From: Acanthosepion lycidas
Lineage: Eukaryota > Mollusca > Cephalopoda > Sepiida > Sepiidae
Length of the DNA: 64,000 bases
Direction of reading: 5' to 3'
Assembly: GCA_963932145.1 (NCBI GenBank)
Contig: OZ010573.1
Coordinates: 88,662,163 to 88,726,162 of the forward strand
Shown: one piece after another, positions 22,701-35,320 of the stretch
How positions within the stretch are numbered: the stretch's first letter is position 1
How the letters are laid out: each line of letters opens with the position of its first letter
Notes under the pieces: generated by a model
The model's input: the letters and a program-made list of their open reading frames with translations, nothing else
Databases searched by the model: none
What the model was told of the DNA's origin: nothing
Made by a program: the position numbers and the translations under genes

Positions 22701-23810
22701 CAGAATATATATGGTTAGGGAAGTGTATCTCCTAAACCCTAAGAGGAGTTCGATAAGAAACAGACAGGCTACAACTATATATGTATAGATATAGCTAGTT
22801 TGTTCCTATTCTAGCATTTTGATTCTCGAAAGAAATTTAAGAGATTACCTATCATAAGAAAGAGTTTTGCAAGCATTAATTTTTTTTTCAATCTATTTCT
22901 GTCTCTTTCTTTATCTCTTTCTCTTTGCATGTTTTACTACTCTCATCGAAGACGTGCACGTCTCCTATCTCATCAGGGTCGGTGGGCCATCACAGGTACT
23001 ATAGGCGTAACAAAAATTGGGTTGTCTTAGACAAGAATACTTGACGAATCTCGTTCCTATTCAGTTGGTTGGTTGCTCTTCTTTGAGTGTGGTTCATATA
23101 TTAAGATTACAAACATTTTCATCCCTCTTACTTACTTGAATCATAATTTATTACCTTCTCGATGCTACCCGACACCAGAGAGACTAGTATGTCTGCTGTT
23201 TAACCCTTATATGGAGGAAATGTATTAATACCTTCACTAAGGAAATTAGTGACAAATCTAGAAGCAGACTTTGTAAGAGATTAAAATCGACGTATCGATT
23301 CCACCTTGTGAGTTCATTAACCGTACATCAATAATCGTCCATGTGTTTGTTGATTGTTGTGATATATTTTCGAGTTATCCATGCGGTTCTAACATTACCA
23401 GTTTTACGCTTGCTTCTTTTTATTTGTTTCTCTATTTCAAATAGCAGTGCATAATAACAAATCTATTTATGTATGACTATTTTAGAATTATGGTGTATTA
23501 ATGGGACTCGCAGGCGAAGCAGCTGCGTTATATATAGTAACTCTTTCGTCGTGGACAACAAATGAGGGTTTAGTAAAATAAAAAGATGCTTAAATTATAT
23601 GGACACGCCTGTGCCGCCCGAGGCTTGCAGGTGTTTTGCAAGCCTTTAGATACGTGGAACGTGTGGTTGAGCCATTTTGCTCGAGTGCTTGAGGTTCAAT
23701 TGCCACATGTTTCCGCAATATGACAGCAGTGCTTTCGTCAAAGTTATATATAAATCTAGGTTCAAATCGTTACACCGAGTTTCAAAAAAAGAAATCATAC
23801 GACGACAAGA
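22701..23810. other. gene-free stretch
   Basis: No gene, RNA or element recognised. Confidence 0.4.
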
Positions 23811-23852
<42 letters not shown>

Positions 23853-23855
23853 ATA

Positions 23856-23914
<59 letters not shown>

Positions 23915-23926
23915 GTGTGTGTGTAT
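23811..23926. repeat. (CTAT)n(AT)n(GT)n compound microsatellite
   Basis: Three consecutive simple-repeat blocks in this order. Confidence 0.95.
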
Positions 23927-24178
23927 AGTCATCCTCGAACAGTGTGTTTCGCTGTATCACAGCTCTTCAGTGTGAGTAGACTTTCTATTAGCTTCAAACC
24001 GGGATCAAAATACCGATTTGGCATCAGTCAGAGATCCTATCCCTAAGCCGTCACGGAAGATAGAAAGGGAAAATTTTGCGTTTTTTCTATACGAAATACA
24101 CCAGTCTCTAAGAGAACTCAATTCCTACTTGAAAAGTAATGCATTCATAACAGCACCAACTAGTTTTTATTAAATGTA

Positions 24179-24359
<181 letters not shown>

Positions 24360-24360
<1 letters not shown>

Positions 24361-24985
24361 TAGTTCACCTTTGGTGTTGCAAGGGTTTTTGTTAGTCTGT
24401 CGCTCAACTGCGTTCCACACATAGTAAAGGCGGTTGCAGTCTGGGAAGTTAGGTGGCCAGATATAAGGGGTGATGAGGTCGCAGAAATGTCTGACGCCCA
24501 TAACTGGGCTATCTTGCTTGTGTGGCATGGTGCAGAGTCATTTTTCCAGATACAGTTTCTTCCAGCAGCTACACTGTTGATGCAAGACAGCACTACATCC
24601 TTAAGGCACTTCATGTAGGCCTCCGTTTTGAGTTTGCGGACCTGTGGTAGGATGAATGGCAACATAACGTGATCACCAGTTATCACTCTAAACACTTTCG
24701 TAATCACCATCTTTCTTCGAATCCTCTGCACACTCCTGGAGCTCAAAACTCTGAAATATTCGTATTGGAGATTCCGGTGCGAATGCCAAGAAGTACAGCA
24801 TGCCGTTTCCAAATTACTGGCGGAGTGAATTCCGTCATGACGATCTTTTTCTCATAGACGGTACCCAACTGACCCTACTATACTGTGCAGTCGAAAAAAT
24901 AAAAAAAAAACAACGCGCATGCGCGAAATTAAAATTATAAAATGCGACAATTTACGCATCGCGCTGTTTATTAACATTCTACCAC
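24360..24985 (-). pseudogene. mariner/Tc1-like transposase remnant
   Basis: Minus-strand frames 24812-24360 and 24528-24375 together contain a basic N-terminal part (ISNTV-like and RSVQRIRRKM), MLPFILPQVRKLKTEAYMKC, SAAGRNCIWKNDSAPCHTSK in one frame, and PYIWPPNFPDCNRLYYVWNA in the other. NDSAPCHTS and PDCNRLYYVW correspond to the second and third catalytic Asp regions of DDE transposases (QDSAPCHT / PDCNPLDYYVW in relatives). Frameshifts separate them and the first catalytic part is partly lost. Upstream non-coding sequence (24850-24985, including CGCGCATGCGCG) is shared with 61294-61390, marking the element's 5' end. The 3' end is lost in a (GT)n array. Confidence 0.65.
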
Positions 24986-24989
24986 AGTA

Positions 24990-25510
24990 GACATGCAGAT
25001 AAGTCCTTATTTTATTTTATTTTTTTAAATAAGAATTTCTTATTTTAAATGAGTTTAAAATATCATTTTTTAAAGATTTTTGTACGTAAGTTAATCTATA
25101 CTTTACAAATTGATATTCGCGTTTTATGTTTATCGGTTGCTACGCCCATTTTCCCGGCGTTCATAGATTATGCTGGCAACGCTACATACACAGTATTATT
25201 TATCATACAACAGTCACTTGTTCTCTCAAGTTTTGTTCATACATCATCATAATTTTAGAACAAGATTGTGCATTACATCACTGTCTAGGGACAGTGGTTT
25301 CATGCATACAACCATTTATTTTATTAATAGTGCAAGTACTGTTCACTCTTTCTGTTGTTGACATAATTCTTAAGAAATCTCAATAAAACTTTAATGAACA
25401 GACTTCCTCATATGGTCATACGCAATAATTGCAACTCGGTGAGAACTCTATTGACAGTTTAGTATATAACATAATAGGTTGTACTACACATAGTTGATTT
25501 TTTTTGTCAC

Positions 25511-25568
<58 letters not shown>

Positions 25569-26730
25569 ATGTATATATATTCAAGATGGAAGCAAAGTGG
25601 ATAAAAGGCGTTCAATACTAAGAGAAAGAGACTTAAGGAGAACATGTAGAATAAATATTAAATTCATGATTTTTCTTTAGATAAGTCTTTCGTGATATTA
25701 GTCGAAGTTGTTGTGCTGAAAAAGAATTTCTTCTATTCAAAGGTTCAGCCATCCATAGAATGGTCAGCTTTTGAAATAAGGAAACTAAATTAAGCCAGGG
25801 AACTGAAAAGAATCAACACCAATACTTAACTTCTGGTCGATGTCAGATGTAGAATTTCAAGAAAGACATGCATCTTTCTTTCCCCTCCCTCTTTCTTTCC
25901 CCTAATATCGAGGAATAGTTTCTTTTTTATATGTATAGACTTATTTTTATTTTTCTTAACTATTCATAATATTTTGTGTTTCTCTTCGATCCTATTTTTT
26001 TTTATACTTTTCTTTCTTTGATAGCTTATATTTCATTGTTTTATTCAATGTCGTTTTCTGTTTATGCATTTTAAAAACTTGCCTTTTATGTTTCCTTTCT
26101 CTTTCGAATGCTGATCAATTGTGACCTCCTTAACATTTCTCCGCTTTTTCGACTCAGATTTTATTATTTGACTACGATTTTCATTGTTTTTATTTTTGAC
26201 TTTTCATTTTTATATCCATGACTTATCTGTTTACAGACCAACTTTGCTAAAGCGGTTTCGTGACAAGAACAAAGGGGCTCCCAGAATTATGCATGAAAAT
26301 ACTAAAACTATTGAATTATATGATATTGTAAAATTAAAAACAAGCATAATGTAATTTTGTTGCATAAGTATTCGAAAATTGTTATCGACATGTGAAAAAT
26401 ACCTATTTATTAAGCTTACTTTAACTTTGTCAAAAAAACAAATATTATTCACCAAGTTGGGATCAATCTCACTACCCATTGTTAACACTATGTATTATCT
26501 CACTCCGAAAATAATATTAGGTTTAAGCCTTCTTGAAATCGTGAGAAATATATATAAAAAAAAAACAAGCCAGTTAGATTTACTCACATCAAGGTAAAAT
26601 AATAGTGATATGAAAATGTCCTTTCAGCTATTTTTTGGTCTGATGCTCTATCTTTCTATAAATTATTTTATAATTCGCTGGCATATAACGCATAATGATA
26701 CAAACACACATTTTAAGATTATCGGGTGAC
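24990..26730. other. gene-free stretch with one (AT)n array
   Basis: T-rich, with an (AT)n array at about 25510-25580. Frames around 25049-25386 show no family motifs. Nothing else recognised. Confidence 0.45.
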
Positions 26731-26734
26731 GATC

Positions 26735-26870
26735 ATAATTCCGAAACTAAAATACAGAATGTCAAAATCTTGAAGTTTAAAATCCCGAAATTTGAAATCC
26801 GGAATTTATAAAATCCTGAATATTCTGAAAGCCGAAATGTAAAATCCTGAATGATCAGAATCTCGAAAAA
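26735..26870. repeat. degenerate 13-15-bp tandem repeat
   Basis: Reiterated phrases of the form AAAATCCTGAAT, AAATCCCGAAATTTG and AATCTCGAAAA occur about nine times with drift. Confidence 0.7.
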
Positions 26871-29800
26871 TAGTCTTTGGGAGAAATTAAAAAAAAAACA
26901 AACTTTGTAAATATTTTTATTTCTAAACATTTACAAAATAACATTGAAATAGTATTTATTACGTTTAACGAATTATTAGAGATTTTCAAAAAGAGCAACA
27001 AGACGCAGAAAACTGTGAATGTCATGTCCAAAAGAAAAAAATGTGTGTTTCATCGTGATGAAAGGCTTAAAAATATAGTTAACGATCGTGAAAACGGATC
27101 AGATCGTATGAGCTATCTTTCATTATAAATTATTCATATATTATGGTTTTAAATTTTTAATGAATTTGGAAAACTGAGGACGCTGTCATAGCATATCATA
27201 TATACTGAATTTGAAGTATTCTTTTTCTAGTATTTGGAACTTAATAGACAGGTGCTGGTCACCTCTCTTTTAACCCCATACATGATCAGCTATATCTGAT
27301 TTCATTGTATGAGCCTTATTATAGAATGTCGATGTTCTTCATGTCTTACTTTTTCGCGTCGATTTCATTCAACTATGTATTCTTTTCCACAACTTGAAGG
27401 ACAATTACTGTAAAATATGTGATATGAAGATTTAGACACCGTACTTCTGTTTTCGTTACCCGGGGCCTTCCGCCTACGTAGCCTAATTGTCTTTTCTTTT
27501 GTCGCCACACGAAGAGCAAAACCTCACCAAAAATACATGAATTTTAATCACTCCCTAAGAAGTTTCACTTATTTATTGTGCAACCGTTTACCAAAAAATG
27601 CACAATTTTTAACTTTTTCAAAAACATAATCACTGTGTAGCGCGACCTCCTATTTTTTGCTTAAACAACTGACCATAAAAATTCGCACTATACTATATTT
27701 TACAAGGAATAAGATATACATACTTATCAACAATAATTCCCCACTGATGTTGAATGTACATAAAATTAGCTTCAAAGAATTTTGAAAAATTAACGACGGA
27801 TCATAATGATATAAACAGAAATAAATGCGCAATAAAATTATTCTATCAAAAGCAGATGTAACCTAACCATAGACAACATTAAAATACATTAAAATATAAT
27901 TCATCGGCATAAATAGAATAATGATCGAAACAAATAACTTAAATTTATCATTTATTGTAGAAAATATTAAAACCTTTAACCTCAATGTTAGCAACAATTT
28001 GGAACTTCAAAAATCCCCCGTATGCAAAAACAATTATTTAAACTATATATATTCAGACTATTGATCCCCATCTTCCTTGTTATTATCATAACGCTACTTT
28101 ATGTGTATATCAATGTGTGTAACATACAGGAAATTCTGAATTGAACACTTTATTTAATCTACGAGGGTAGACTGATCTAGGGATATAGTTTTTTTTTTTT
28201 TTTTTTAGTAGTGTTAATTAGACACTGTCCGAACCAAGCATTAGAAATCACAACTACTATGTCACCAAATTCACAAACCAACGATTTTACACATTAGGAC
28301 ACTGTTGTTAATAAATTCTCTTTGGGAGACTACATCTCTAAAAACAGCATTAAATTCTTACTTTGGCCACACATGCACCAAACTTTCTTGTCGCAATTTA
28401 ATGTAGTTCGTGAACATATCGATCATCACTTTACAATACAAATAACAAAAATACAACTACAGAAACATAAACAAAAAAAAACAACAAAAAAAAACAACTC
28501 CCATTGAAATAATATTATTTACCACACGTAACTATATATTAATGTGTGTTTAAAATATTAAATATATAATATTAAGCATAAATAATTGTATATTATTTAT
28601 TGTAAGGTCTAACTCCGTTTCACCGTTTTACACCTGGCGTCACTTTGGATTAATCTAAATACCAGCGTCCAAAAAAGTAGCCAGACTAATGCAAGAAAAT
28701 ATTTTCTACCACACTAAAAAGATTCAGATCTTTATAATGACTGAGATTATCAAATATACTTGAATGAAAAAAATAGCACATTAGTTAAAAATAGGATTCC
28801 TTGGAGAAAGTAAATCATCTATTTTTATTTTCAAAAAGTTACACATTTCCCGAAAATCTACTTCGAATCGTAAAATAAAAAATCCAATGAAACTGATTTT
28901 ATTTAATTAGAAAAGCTATTAATTGCTTTTATAAATAAGATTTATTAAGGACAATATTGTCTTACAAACATTTTTTGATGAATAATGAATTTTTAATTTT
29001 TTAAAATTTTAATTATCATAATTTATAATTTTTTTTAAATTAAAAAATCTTTTATAATTCTGCATTACTTTAATTGCATTAGAGGATATTGTTATTATGT
29101 GAAAACTATATTTACAAATAAAAATTTGAGAAGCTTAATACAAATCATCACGCCCCAAGATTTTAAAAATAATTTTTATTTTTTTATGTATAGAAAATAT
29201 TATGTAACGTGCCCATTTTTGAAGGTATAATCGATCATACACTGCATTATTAGAAAATAAGACAGATTACTATAGTAAATTTAAAGTCAGTATTCCTAAA
29301 ATTACATTACGGAGAATGTATTCCCAAATTTTTCAGATTACTGAGGAATTAAAAATTATATTAAAAAATACGTTCATATCATTTTATTAAATTATGTTTG
29401 ACACATAAAGTCTCCGTAGAACACCAATAAATATATCATTACCTGTCAATACACGTCAATCACATAAAACATGGTTACTGTCGGTTAAAGCACACCTACT
29501 GTTTGTTTTAAAAATACATTTCTGTGTAATTTTAAAATTAAAGTAAATAATATTTGTTTCACATCAGATTAATTATATTTTATATCAGCTAATATTCTTC
29601 AAATAAAGTTTCAGAAAAATAAATTTGTTCTTGGAAGATTTTTATACATTGCAATGAAAGACGACAAAAAAAAGATTTAACTAATCAGATATTTTGGCAA
29701 CAAAAGAAGTCGATTCCAATCAATATTATTTTTGTTTGAAATACACAGGATTATTTCGATTACTGGAAATAGTAAATTTTATCTTTTATCTTTCAGTTGT

Positions 29801-30150
29801 AGTTCAAATGAAAGCTTCATGAAAGCTTATACCGTTTTAAAAATTAATTTTAAAACTTACGTGTATCGAATTTGTGGAGGTTCCTGATGTACAAGGATTT
29901 GTGTGTGTGTGCTTTGTGTGTGTGTGGTGTGTGCGTGCGTGTGCGTGTTTTGAAATATTTTTAATGCTTTCTATTTTGTCGGCATGTGAAGGATAATTTT
30001 ATCTAATGCAAAAACGATAATAGTTTTAATAATTATGATGGTGATGGCAAAAGAAATGAGAATTTTACATGAGTGTCTATGTGCCTATAAATGTCATAGC
30101 GTTCAAATTTATTTGATCGTGTGTGAGTGTGGTGGGGGGCGAATATCACC
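26871..30150. other. long gene-free AT-rich stretch
   Basis: More than 3 kb with no frame above about 85 codons showing any family motif and no terminal repeats I can match. It contains poly-T at 28190-28206, AT-rich runs, and a short GT-rich patch at 29898-29950. It could be intronic or intergenic host DNA or very old repeats. Confidence 0.5.
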
Positions 30151-30191
30151 TTAATAATAATAATAATAATTATAATAATAATAATAATAAT

Positions 30192-30259
<68 letters not shown>
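30151..30259. repeat. (AAT)n then (AT)n microsatellite
   Basis: About 45 bp of AAT/TAA trinucleotides followed by about 65 bp of TA. Confidence 0.95.
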
Positions 30260-30261
<2 letters not shown>

Positions 30262-30408
30262 TTAAGAAAATGCGTAGATAAGTTATCGTTTTACTAGCAA
30301 ATATAATTAATTGGAGAACATCAAGAATTTTAATAAAGAAAGCGTGTACGATAATAATATTACTGACTAGCAGTAGAGCCCGGCGTTGCCCGGGGATGTA
30401 ACAGTAAG

Positions 30409-31256
30409 AGATCGATCCAAGAGCAAAGTATTGGCTAGGCTGACTCCAAGATTGGAAGATGCATAACTCCTGATCAACTCAACAATATACCGTGGAATTT
30501 TGATAAGGCTATAAGGCTAATTGGGATGCATTTTTCTGACATTTTTATTAAAATATCTGAAAAAGAAAATATATGTATTATCAGAAGTTTACACAAAAAT
30601 TATTTTCAAAATAAATTTGAAAATAAAGTTCGAAAAAAGTAATGTTTACTTACCTAAAAGTACAGTTAGTTCCGAGATTAGCTCGTAAACAGGCTTTTTA
30701 ATAAAACACACTAAATTTGCAAATATAAACAAATTACAATAATTATAAAAGTTGTATTTTTTACAAATAGTTAAGTATATTTTGATAAAAGATACAATAG
30801 ATATTTTTGTTAGTTAAAAGCGTAAACAGTAAACAAAAATAAAACGAACTTACAAGAGGAGGTAATTACTAGCGGTAATACCGAAGAAATATCCAGTAAA
30901 AGAGACGGCGCTCATAAGTAGTTATTTGTATTTTAAACTAAATATTTTAGTGTATTTTTATTTTTCATTTTTGATAATTTCATTTAATTTATTAAGAGAA
31001 TAGATACCAAACTTCAAAACATCCATTATTAAGCGTATTTTCTTTTCTTTTCGTTAAGACTCGGTTTTAATTTAACCTACACATGTTTCCGGTGAAACCG
31101 ATTTAATGATAAAAATCGCAATTTATTTTGTCTTTAAGTTTGATCCCTCAAATAAATACGAAATTCTGAAGAAAAATATTTTTTTGTGGTATTTTGTGAC
31201 GTTATTTTACAACTTCCCTCGAGTTACATTTTTTACAGTTCCAAAATCGACCTACC

Positions 31257-31260
<4 letters not shown>
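30409..31260 (-). mobile_element. 5' fragment of the TIR transposon found whole at 36229
   Basis: Minus-strand DNA from 31260 (TTAGGGTAGGTCGATTTTGG) to about 30409 is nearly identical to 36228-37070. It includes the intron-like GGTAAGTAAAC to TTTCAG segment and the ATTCCACGGTATATT phrase. It stops at TTTGCTCTTGGAT, where the other copy goes on into the transposase gene, and here it joins the Helitron 3' end. Confidence 0.8.

Positions 31261-31322
<62 letters not shown>
31261..31322. repeat. (AT)n microsatellite
   Basis: Pure TA run immediately following the TIR transposon terminus. Confidence 0.95.
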
Positions 31323-31328
<6 letters not shown>

Positions 31329-31364
31329 TAAGAGGTTGTAATGGTTACAACGAGAGAAAAGTAT

Positions 31365-31510
31365 GTATATTAAAAAGAAGAGAAGAGAGGTGCCGTAAAC
31401 GTTTTTGGTTGTAATATGGATTTATCTAGAAAAAAAAATATTATGCTTTGTTTTACATAATGTTACTACACGTGTTTCTCGTCTCGTGACCGTCTTCAGG
31501 TAAAAGCGGA
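31365..31510 (-). repeat. repeat with hammerhead-like core, copy 1
   Basis: About 145 bp nearly identical to 63864-64000. Minus-strand core: CTGAAGA (31499-31493), a GGTC / GAC-rich hairpin, GAAAC, then ACGTGTA. The second arm of the hairpin carries a change (GACG for GACC), so this copy pairs less well than the other. Such a core is established in terminal repeats of Penelope-like elements; assignment to that class here is inference. (AT)n arrays lie on both sides of the wider block. Confidence 0.45.
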
Positions 31511-31739
31511 GATTTCCACATATTATTAAAAATAATTAATTTTTTCTTCTGTTTTTCAATGTTAAATATTCTCGATATGAGACATTTTCTGTGTTAGTAA
31601 TCCGAATTTCTTTCTTGAATTGGCAATGAAGAGTTCTGCGCGAAGGGTCATAAAACAATTAAGGTTGGTCCAATCGAAATGATGAATTACTTATCAGCAT
31701 TTTATCTTTTAATGTTTTACTGACCCCTATGTGTTCTTG

Positions 31740-31785
<46 letters not shown>
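31740..31785. repeat. (AT)n microsatellite
   Basis: Pure TA run ending at the mariner terminus. Confidence 0.95.
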
Positions 31786-31789
<4 letters not shown>

Positions 31790-32367
31790 GTTGGTGCAAA
31801 AATAATGTCGTTTTCTCACATATGTTATTTTTATATATGATTTCTGAATTAATTCATTGATATATATAACCATGTTATATATAATTTTGAAGCGCGTTTT
31901 TCGCTCTGTCGAATCGTGTTATTCGTTACCATTCTCAATCTTTTCATTCATTTTTTTGCAGGCTTTTCAGCATCATGGACAAAATTCAAATCCGCACGAT
32001 TTTCTTGTTCCAGTTCAAACTAGGCCGAAAAGCTACCAAGACAGCTCGTGATATCAATGATGCGTTTGGCCCAGAAACCACTAACGAACGTGAGGTACAA
32101 CGGTGGTTCAAGAAATTTCACAATGGTGACGAGAGCCTCGAAGATGAAGACGGTCGCGGCCGGCCGACTGCGGTTGATAACGAACATTTGAAAGGCTTAA
32201 TTGAAGCCTCGCCTCGCAAAACCACACGGGAAGTTGCTGTTGAACTCGAGGTCGACCACTCAACAGTCGTTCGCTTTTAAAGCAAATAGGGAAGTCAAAA
32301 AAGTTGGATAAATGGGTGAACGATAATCAAAAAAATCGTCAAAAAACTACATTATTTTTGCACCAAC

Positions 32368-32371
<4 letters not shown>
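31786..32371 (+). mobile_element. internally deleted mariner (Hsmar1-like)
   Basis: Starts TTAGGTTGGTGCAAAAATAA and ends TTATTTTTGCACCAACCTAA, perfect terminal inverted repeats. It is embedded in (AT)n so the TA target duplication is implied. At 586 bp it keeps the 5' UTR and about the first 120 codons of transposase, then jumps straight to the 3' TIR. The same TIRs define the MITEs at 32400, 36068, 41705, 46234 and 52798. Confidence 0.92.
31975..32280 (+). pseudogene. mariner transposase, N-terminal DNA-binding part only
   Basis: ATG at 31975 opens a 101-residue frame, MDKIQIRTIFLFQFKLGRKA then TKTARDINDAFGPETTNERE, ending at HSTVVRF. It contains both helix-turn-helix units of the mariner paired-like domain, including QRWFKKFHNGDESLEDEDGR, GRP and HSTVVR. 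A frameshift at the stop hides a short continuation (LKQIGKSKKLDKWV); after QKNR the DNA jumps to the 3' TIR, so the whole DDD catalytic domain is missing. It could at most be a DNA-binding fragment. Length is about 100 of the usual 345 residues. Confidence 0.88.
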
Positions 32372-32399
<28 letters not shown>

Positions 32400-32403
<4 letters not shown>

Positions 32404-32479
32404 GTTGGTGCAAAAATAATCTCGTTTTCTCACATATGTTACTATGTGAGACAACGACATTATTTTTGCCCTACCTGCC
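32400..32479. mobile_element. mariner-derived palindromic MITE (degraded right end)
   Basis: Begins TTAGGTTGGTGCAAAAATAA, has a central CACATATGTTACTATGTGAG and a right arm ACGACATTATTTTTG, then departs from the TIR (CCCTACCTGCC). It lies between an (AT)n run and Helitron sequence. Confidence 0.75.
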
Positions 32480-33300
32480 AAAAAAAAAGTTTTGTTGAAA
32501 TCGGTTGAAGAATGTAGGAAATCGGATCCCATATATAAACGAATACATACACACACACACACACGCACACACACAACCAACCAACCAACCAACCAACCTG
32601 GGTTTTATAATAGGTATAATTCGAAGTGAGTTGTCCCCCTTTTATTAATACCTCTTAATCGTGTTTTCAAATTGATTTTGTGGGAAAACAGTTGTGTTTC
32701 TCCAATTTTTGGCGCTGTTAAAACCACCGCAACGTAATTTTACGTAGTCCTGTGAAGATTTGTTGAAATTGGTTGAAAAATGTAGGAAATCCGATCCAAT
32801 ATATAAACGTAACAGACACACACACAGACAATCTGCGTTTTATAATAAGTAAGATTACACGTGTAATTGTCGAAATAAATGTATGTATATCTTGATTTTT
32901 AGCATTGGCAACCGCGGTATTATAAAACAAAGTAAACATATTTGATCAACATTAAATCCATACCTCCTGGAAGAATCGACAAAATTTTGGCTGCCCCCGA
33001 TGAACAAAGTCGGATTCAGCAAGGAATTGCTTTTCTCTTTGATTTGCCGCCTTAACTGAAACACTAATGAGAAATAGAATATTGTTTGTTTCATCAACGT
33101 GAAAGGAACTCATTTATGTTTTTCTTTTCTAATTTCATTGTTATTCGTCTAATTAAACCCGACAGAACAAGATCTAAAGGTGAGAGAATTGGCTGCTTGT
33201 GGTCAAATCAATAATCACACAAATTATTGCTTTGAAGAGATCACGTAAATTTTCATTCGATCTCGTTTTTTCTCCTTTTCATATCACATACACTGACAGA

Positions 33301-33302
<2 letters not shown>

Positions 33303-33373
<71 letters not shown>
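33303..33373. repeat. (AT)n microsatellite
   Basis: Pure TA run. Confidence 0.95.
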
Positions 33374-33376
<3 letters not shown>

Positions 33377-33439
33377 GTGATAAATCGCCCACCACCACAC
33401 TCACACACGATCTAATAAAATTGAACGCCATGACATTTA

Positions 33440-33617
33440 TAGACACATCGGCTTGTTTACGAGCTAATCTCGGAACTAACTCTACTTTTAGGTAAGTAAA
33501 CACTACTTTTTTCGAACTTTATTTTCAAATTTATTTTGAAAAATATTTTTGCGTAATTTCTGATAATACATATGTTTTCTTTTTCAGATATTTTAATAAA
33601 CTATATCCTTTTTTAAA
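33440..33617 (+). mobile_element. internal fragment of the TIR transposon, including intron 1
   Basis: TGTTTACGAGCTAATCTCGG, then TACTTTTAGGTAAGTAAACA, through to TTTTTCAGATATTTTAATAA matches 36795-36950 of the full element almost base for base. It is flanked on the right by (AT)n. Confidence 0.8.
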
Positions 33618-33618
33618 C

Positions 33619-33686
<68 letters not shown>

Positions 33687-33770
33687 GGCGCACGTGCGTG
33701 CATATATATGTATATATGCGGGTTTAAAATGAATAATCTTTATATTTATATATATATATATATATATATA
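33618..33770. repeat. (AT)n microsatellites with a short GC-rich spacer
   Basis: Two TA arrays separated by GGGGCGCACGTGCGTGCATA and a short AT-rich segment. Confidence 0.9.
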
Positions 33771-33891
33771 TAATAAAAAGGCTTAAACACTAATATCCCA
33801 TGGTCATAATTTATTCCATTGGAATCGTAATTTACGATTCCAGTGGAATAAATTATAAGCATGGAGTATTAGTGTTTAAGGCTTTTTATTA
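33771..33891. repeat. 121-bp palindrome
   Basis: TAATAAAAAGGCTTAAACAC at the left is mirrored by GTGTTTAAGGCTTTTTATTA at the right, meeting at GGAATCGTAATTTACGATTCC. Arms are nearly perfect. It is flanked on the left by (AT)n, as for other short hairpin elements here. Confidence 0.85.
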
Positions 33892-34009
33892 TATCCTTAC
33901 TCTGTCCTGTTTGTTTGTTTGTTTGTTTGGGTTTTATGGCATATCAACCACTGTGGGTTATTTAATGCCAAATCCAATTTATATGAATTTTAAATTTTGT
34001 ATGGAATAA

Positions 34010-35110
34010 AAAACGTATAGCTGGCAACATTATTGTTTCAAAAACGTGTAGCTGGCAACATTATTTTTTACAAAAAACTTATAGCTGGCAACATTATTTC
34101 TTACAAAAAACTTATAGCTGGCAACATTATTGTTTCAAACATTACCTGGCAACATTATTGTTTGAAGAACTCATTGCTGGCAACATTATTGTTTCAAACA
34201 TTACCTGGCAACATTATTGTTTCAAAAACTTATAGCTGGCAACATTATTGTTTCAAAAACTAATAGCTGGCAACATTATTGTTTCAAAAACTTATAGCTG
34301 GCAACATTATTGCTTCAAAAACGTACAACTGGCAACTTTATTGTTTCAAAACGTATAGCTGGCAACATTATTGTTTCAAAAACGTACAGCTGGCAACATT
34401 ATTTTTAACAAAAAATCGTATCGCTGGCAACATTATGGTTTCATAAACGTATAGCTGGCAACATTATGGTTTCAAAAACGTATAGCTGGCAACATTATTG
34501 TTTCAAAACGCATAACTGTCAACATTATTGTTTCAAAAAAGTATAGCTGGCAACATTATTGTTTCAAAAACGTATAGCTGGCAACATTTTTCCGAAAACA
34601 TTATGTCAGTCCTTGCTGTTGGATGTAGTTTATCGCCGTACCCAGGACGCGGATATAGTTTATCGCCATAAACAGGACGCGGGTGTAGTTTACTGTCATA
34701 CCCAGGACGCGGATGTAGTTTATCGTCATACCCAGAACGTTCAAAAACGTATAGTTGGCAACATTATGGGTTCTAAAACGCATAGCTGGCAACATTATTG
34801 TTTCAAAAAAGTATAGTTGGCAACATCATTGTTTCAAAAACGTATAGCTGGCAGCATTATTGTTTCAAAAACACCTAGCTGACAACATTATTGTTTCGAA
34901 AACGTATAGATGGCAATATTATTTTTCCGAAAACATTATCTGAAGCCTTGTTGTTGGACGTAGTTTATCGTCATACACAGGACGCGGATGCAGTTTATCG
35001 CCATACCCAGGACGCGGGTGTAGTTTATCGTCATACCCAGGATGCGGATGTAGTTTATCGTCATACCCAGGACGTGGATGTAGTTTATCGTCATACCCAG
35101 GACGCTTACT
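34010..35110. repeat. compound minisatellite of two alternating 30-31-bp units
   Basis: Unit A (GCTGGCAACATTATTGTTTC, then AAAAACGTATA) is repeated about 19 times from 34015 to 34600 and again 34745-34930. Unit B (GGACGCGGATGTAGTTTATC, then GTCATACCCA) is repeated about four times at 34615-34740 and about five times at 34945-35105. Each switch from A to B passes through the same junction (TTTTCCGAAAACATTAT.., then GTTGGA). The open frames across it are repeat artefacts. Confidence 0.9.
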
Positions 35111-35245
35111 CTCTCCTGGACATTGAGTTCTATCCGATTCTATCCTATTGGAATTGTTTATTCAATATATATATATGTATGTGTATGCATCTATGTATAT
35201 ATATTTATATATTTTGCATATGTATGTGTATATTTGCCACTAATA

Positions 35246-35246
35246 T

Positions 35247-35313
<67 letters not shown>

Positions 35314-35320
35314 GTATATA
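35246..35320. repeat. (CT)n(AT)n microsatellite
   Basis: Simple repeats directly abutting the Helitron 5' end. Confidence 0.95.

Larger units (their letters stand above)
30367..32854 (-). mobile_element. Helitron-like composite element
   Basis: On the minus strand, position 32854 begins TCTTACTTATTATAAAACGC (5' TC preceded by A). Position 30367 ends with the hairpin CCCGGGCAACGCCGGG, 8 nt, then CTAG followed by T. These are the expected Helitron ends (A|TC...CTAG|T with a 3' hairpin) and both match the copy at 35321-36015. Inside are Helitron sequence (32854-32471), a mariner MITE, a deleted mariner, a ribozyme-like repeat and a fragment of a TIR transposon (31260-30409) that abuts the Helitron 3' terminus. 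No Rep/helicase frame is present, so it is non-autonomous. Whether all inner pieces were captured or inserted later is inference. Confidence 0.6.

Noticed and set aside
26735..26930. 65-codon minus-strand frame
   Set aside because: Generated by the degenerate 13-15-bp repeat.
34010..35110. Possible CRISPR array
   Set aside because: Units are tandem with no unique spacers, and the genome is clearly eukaryotic.
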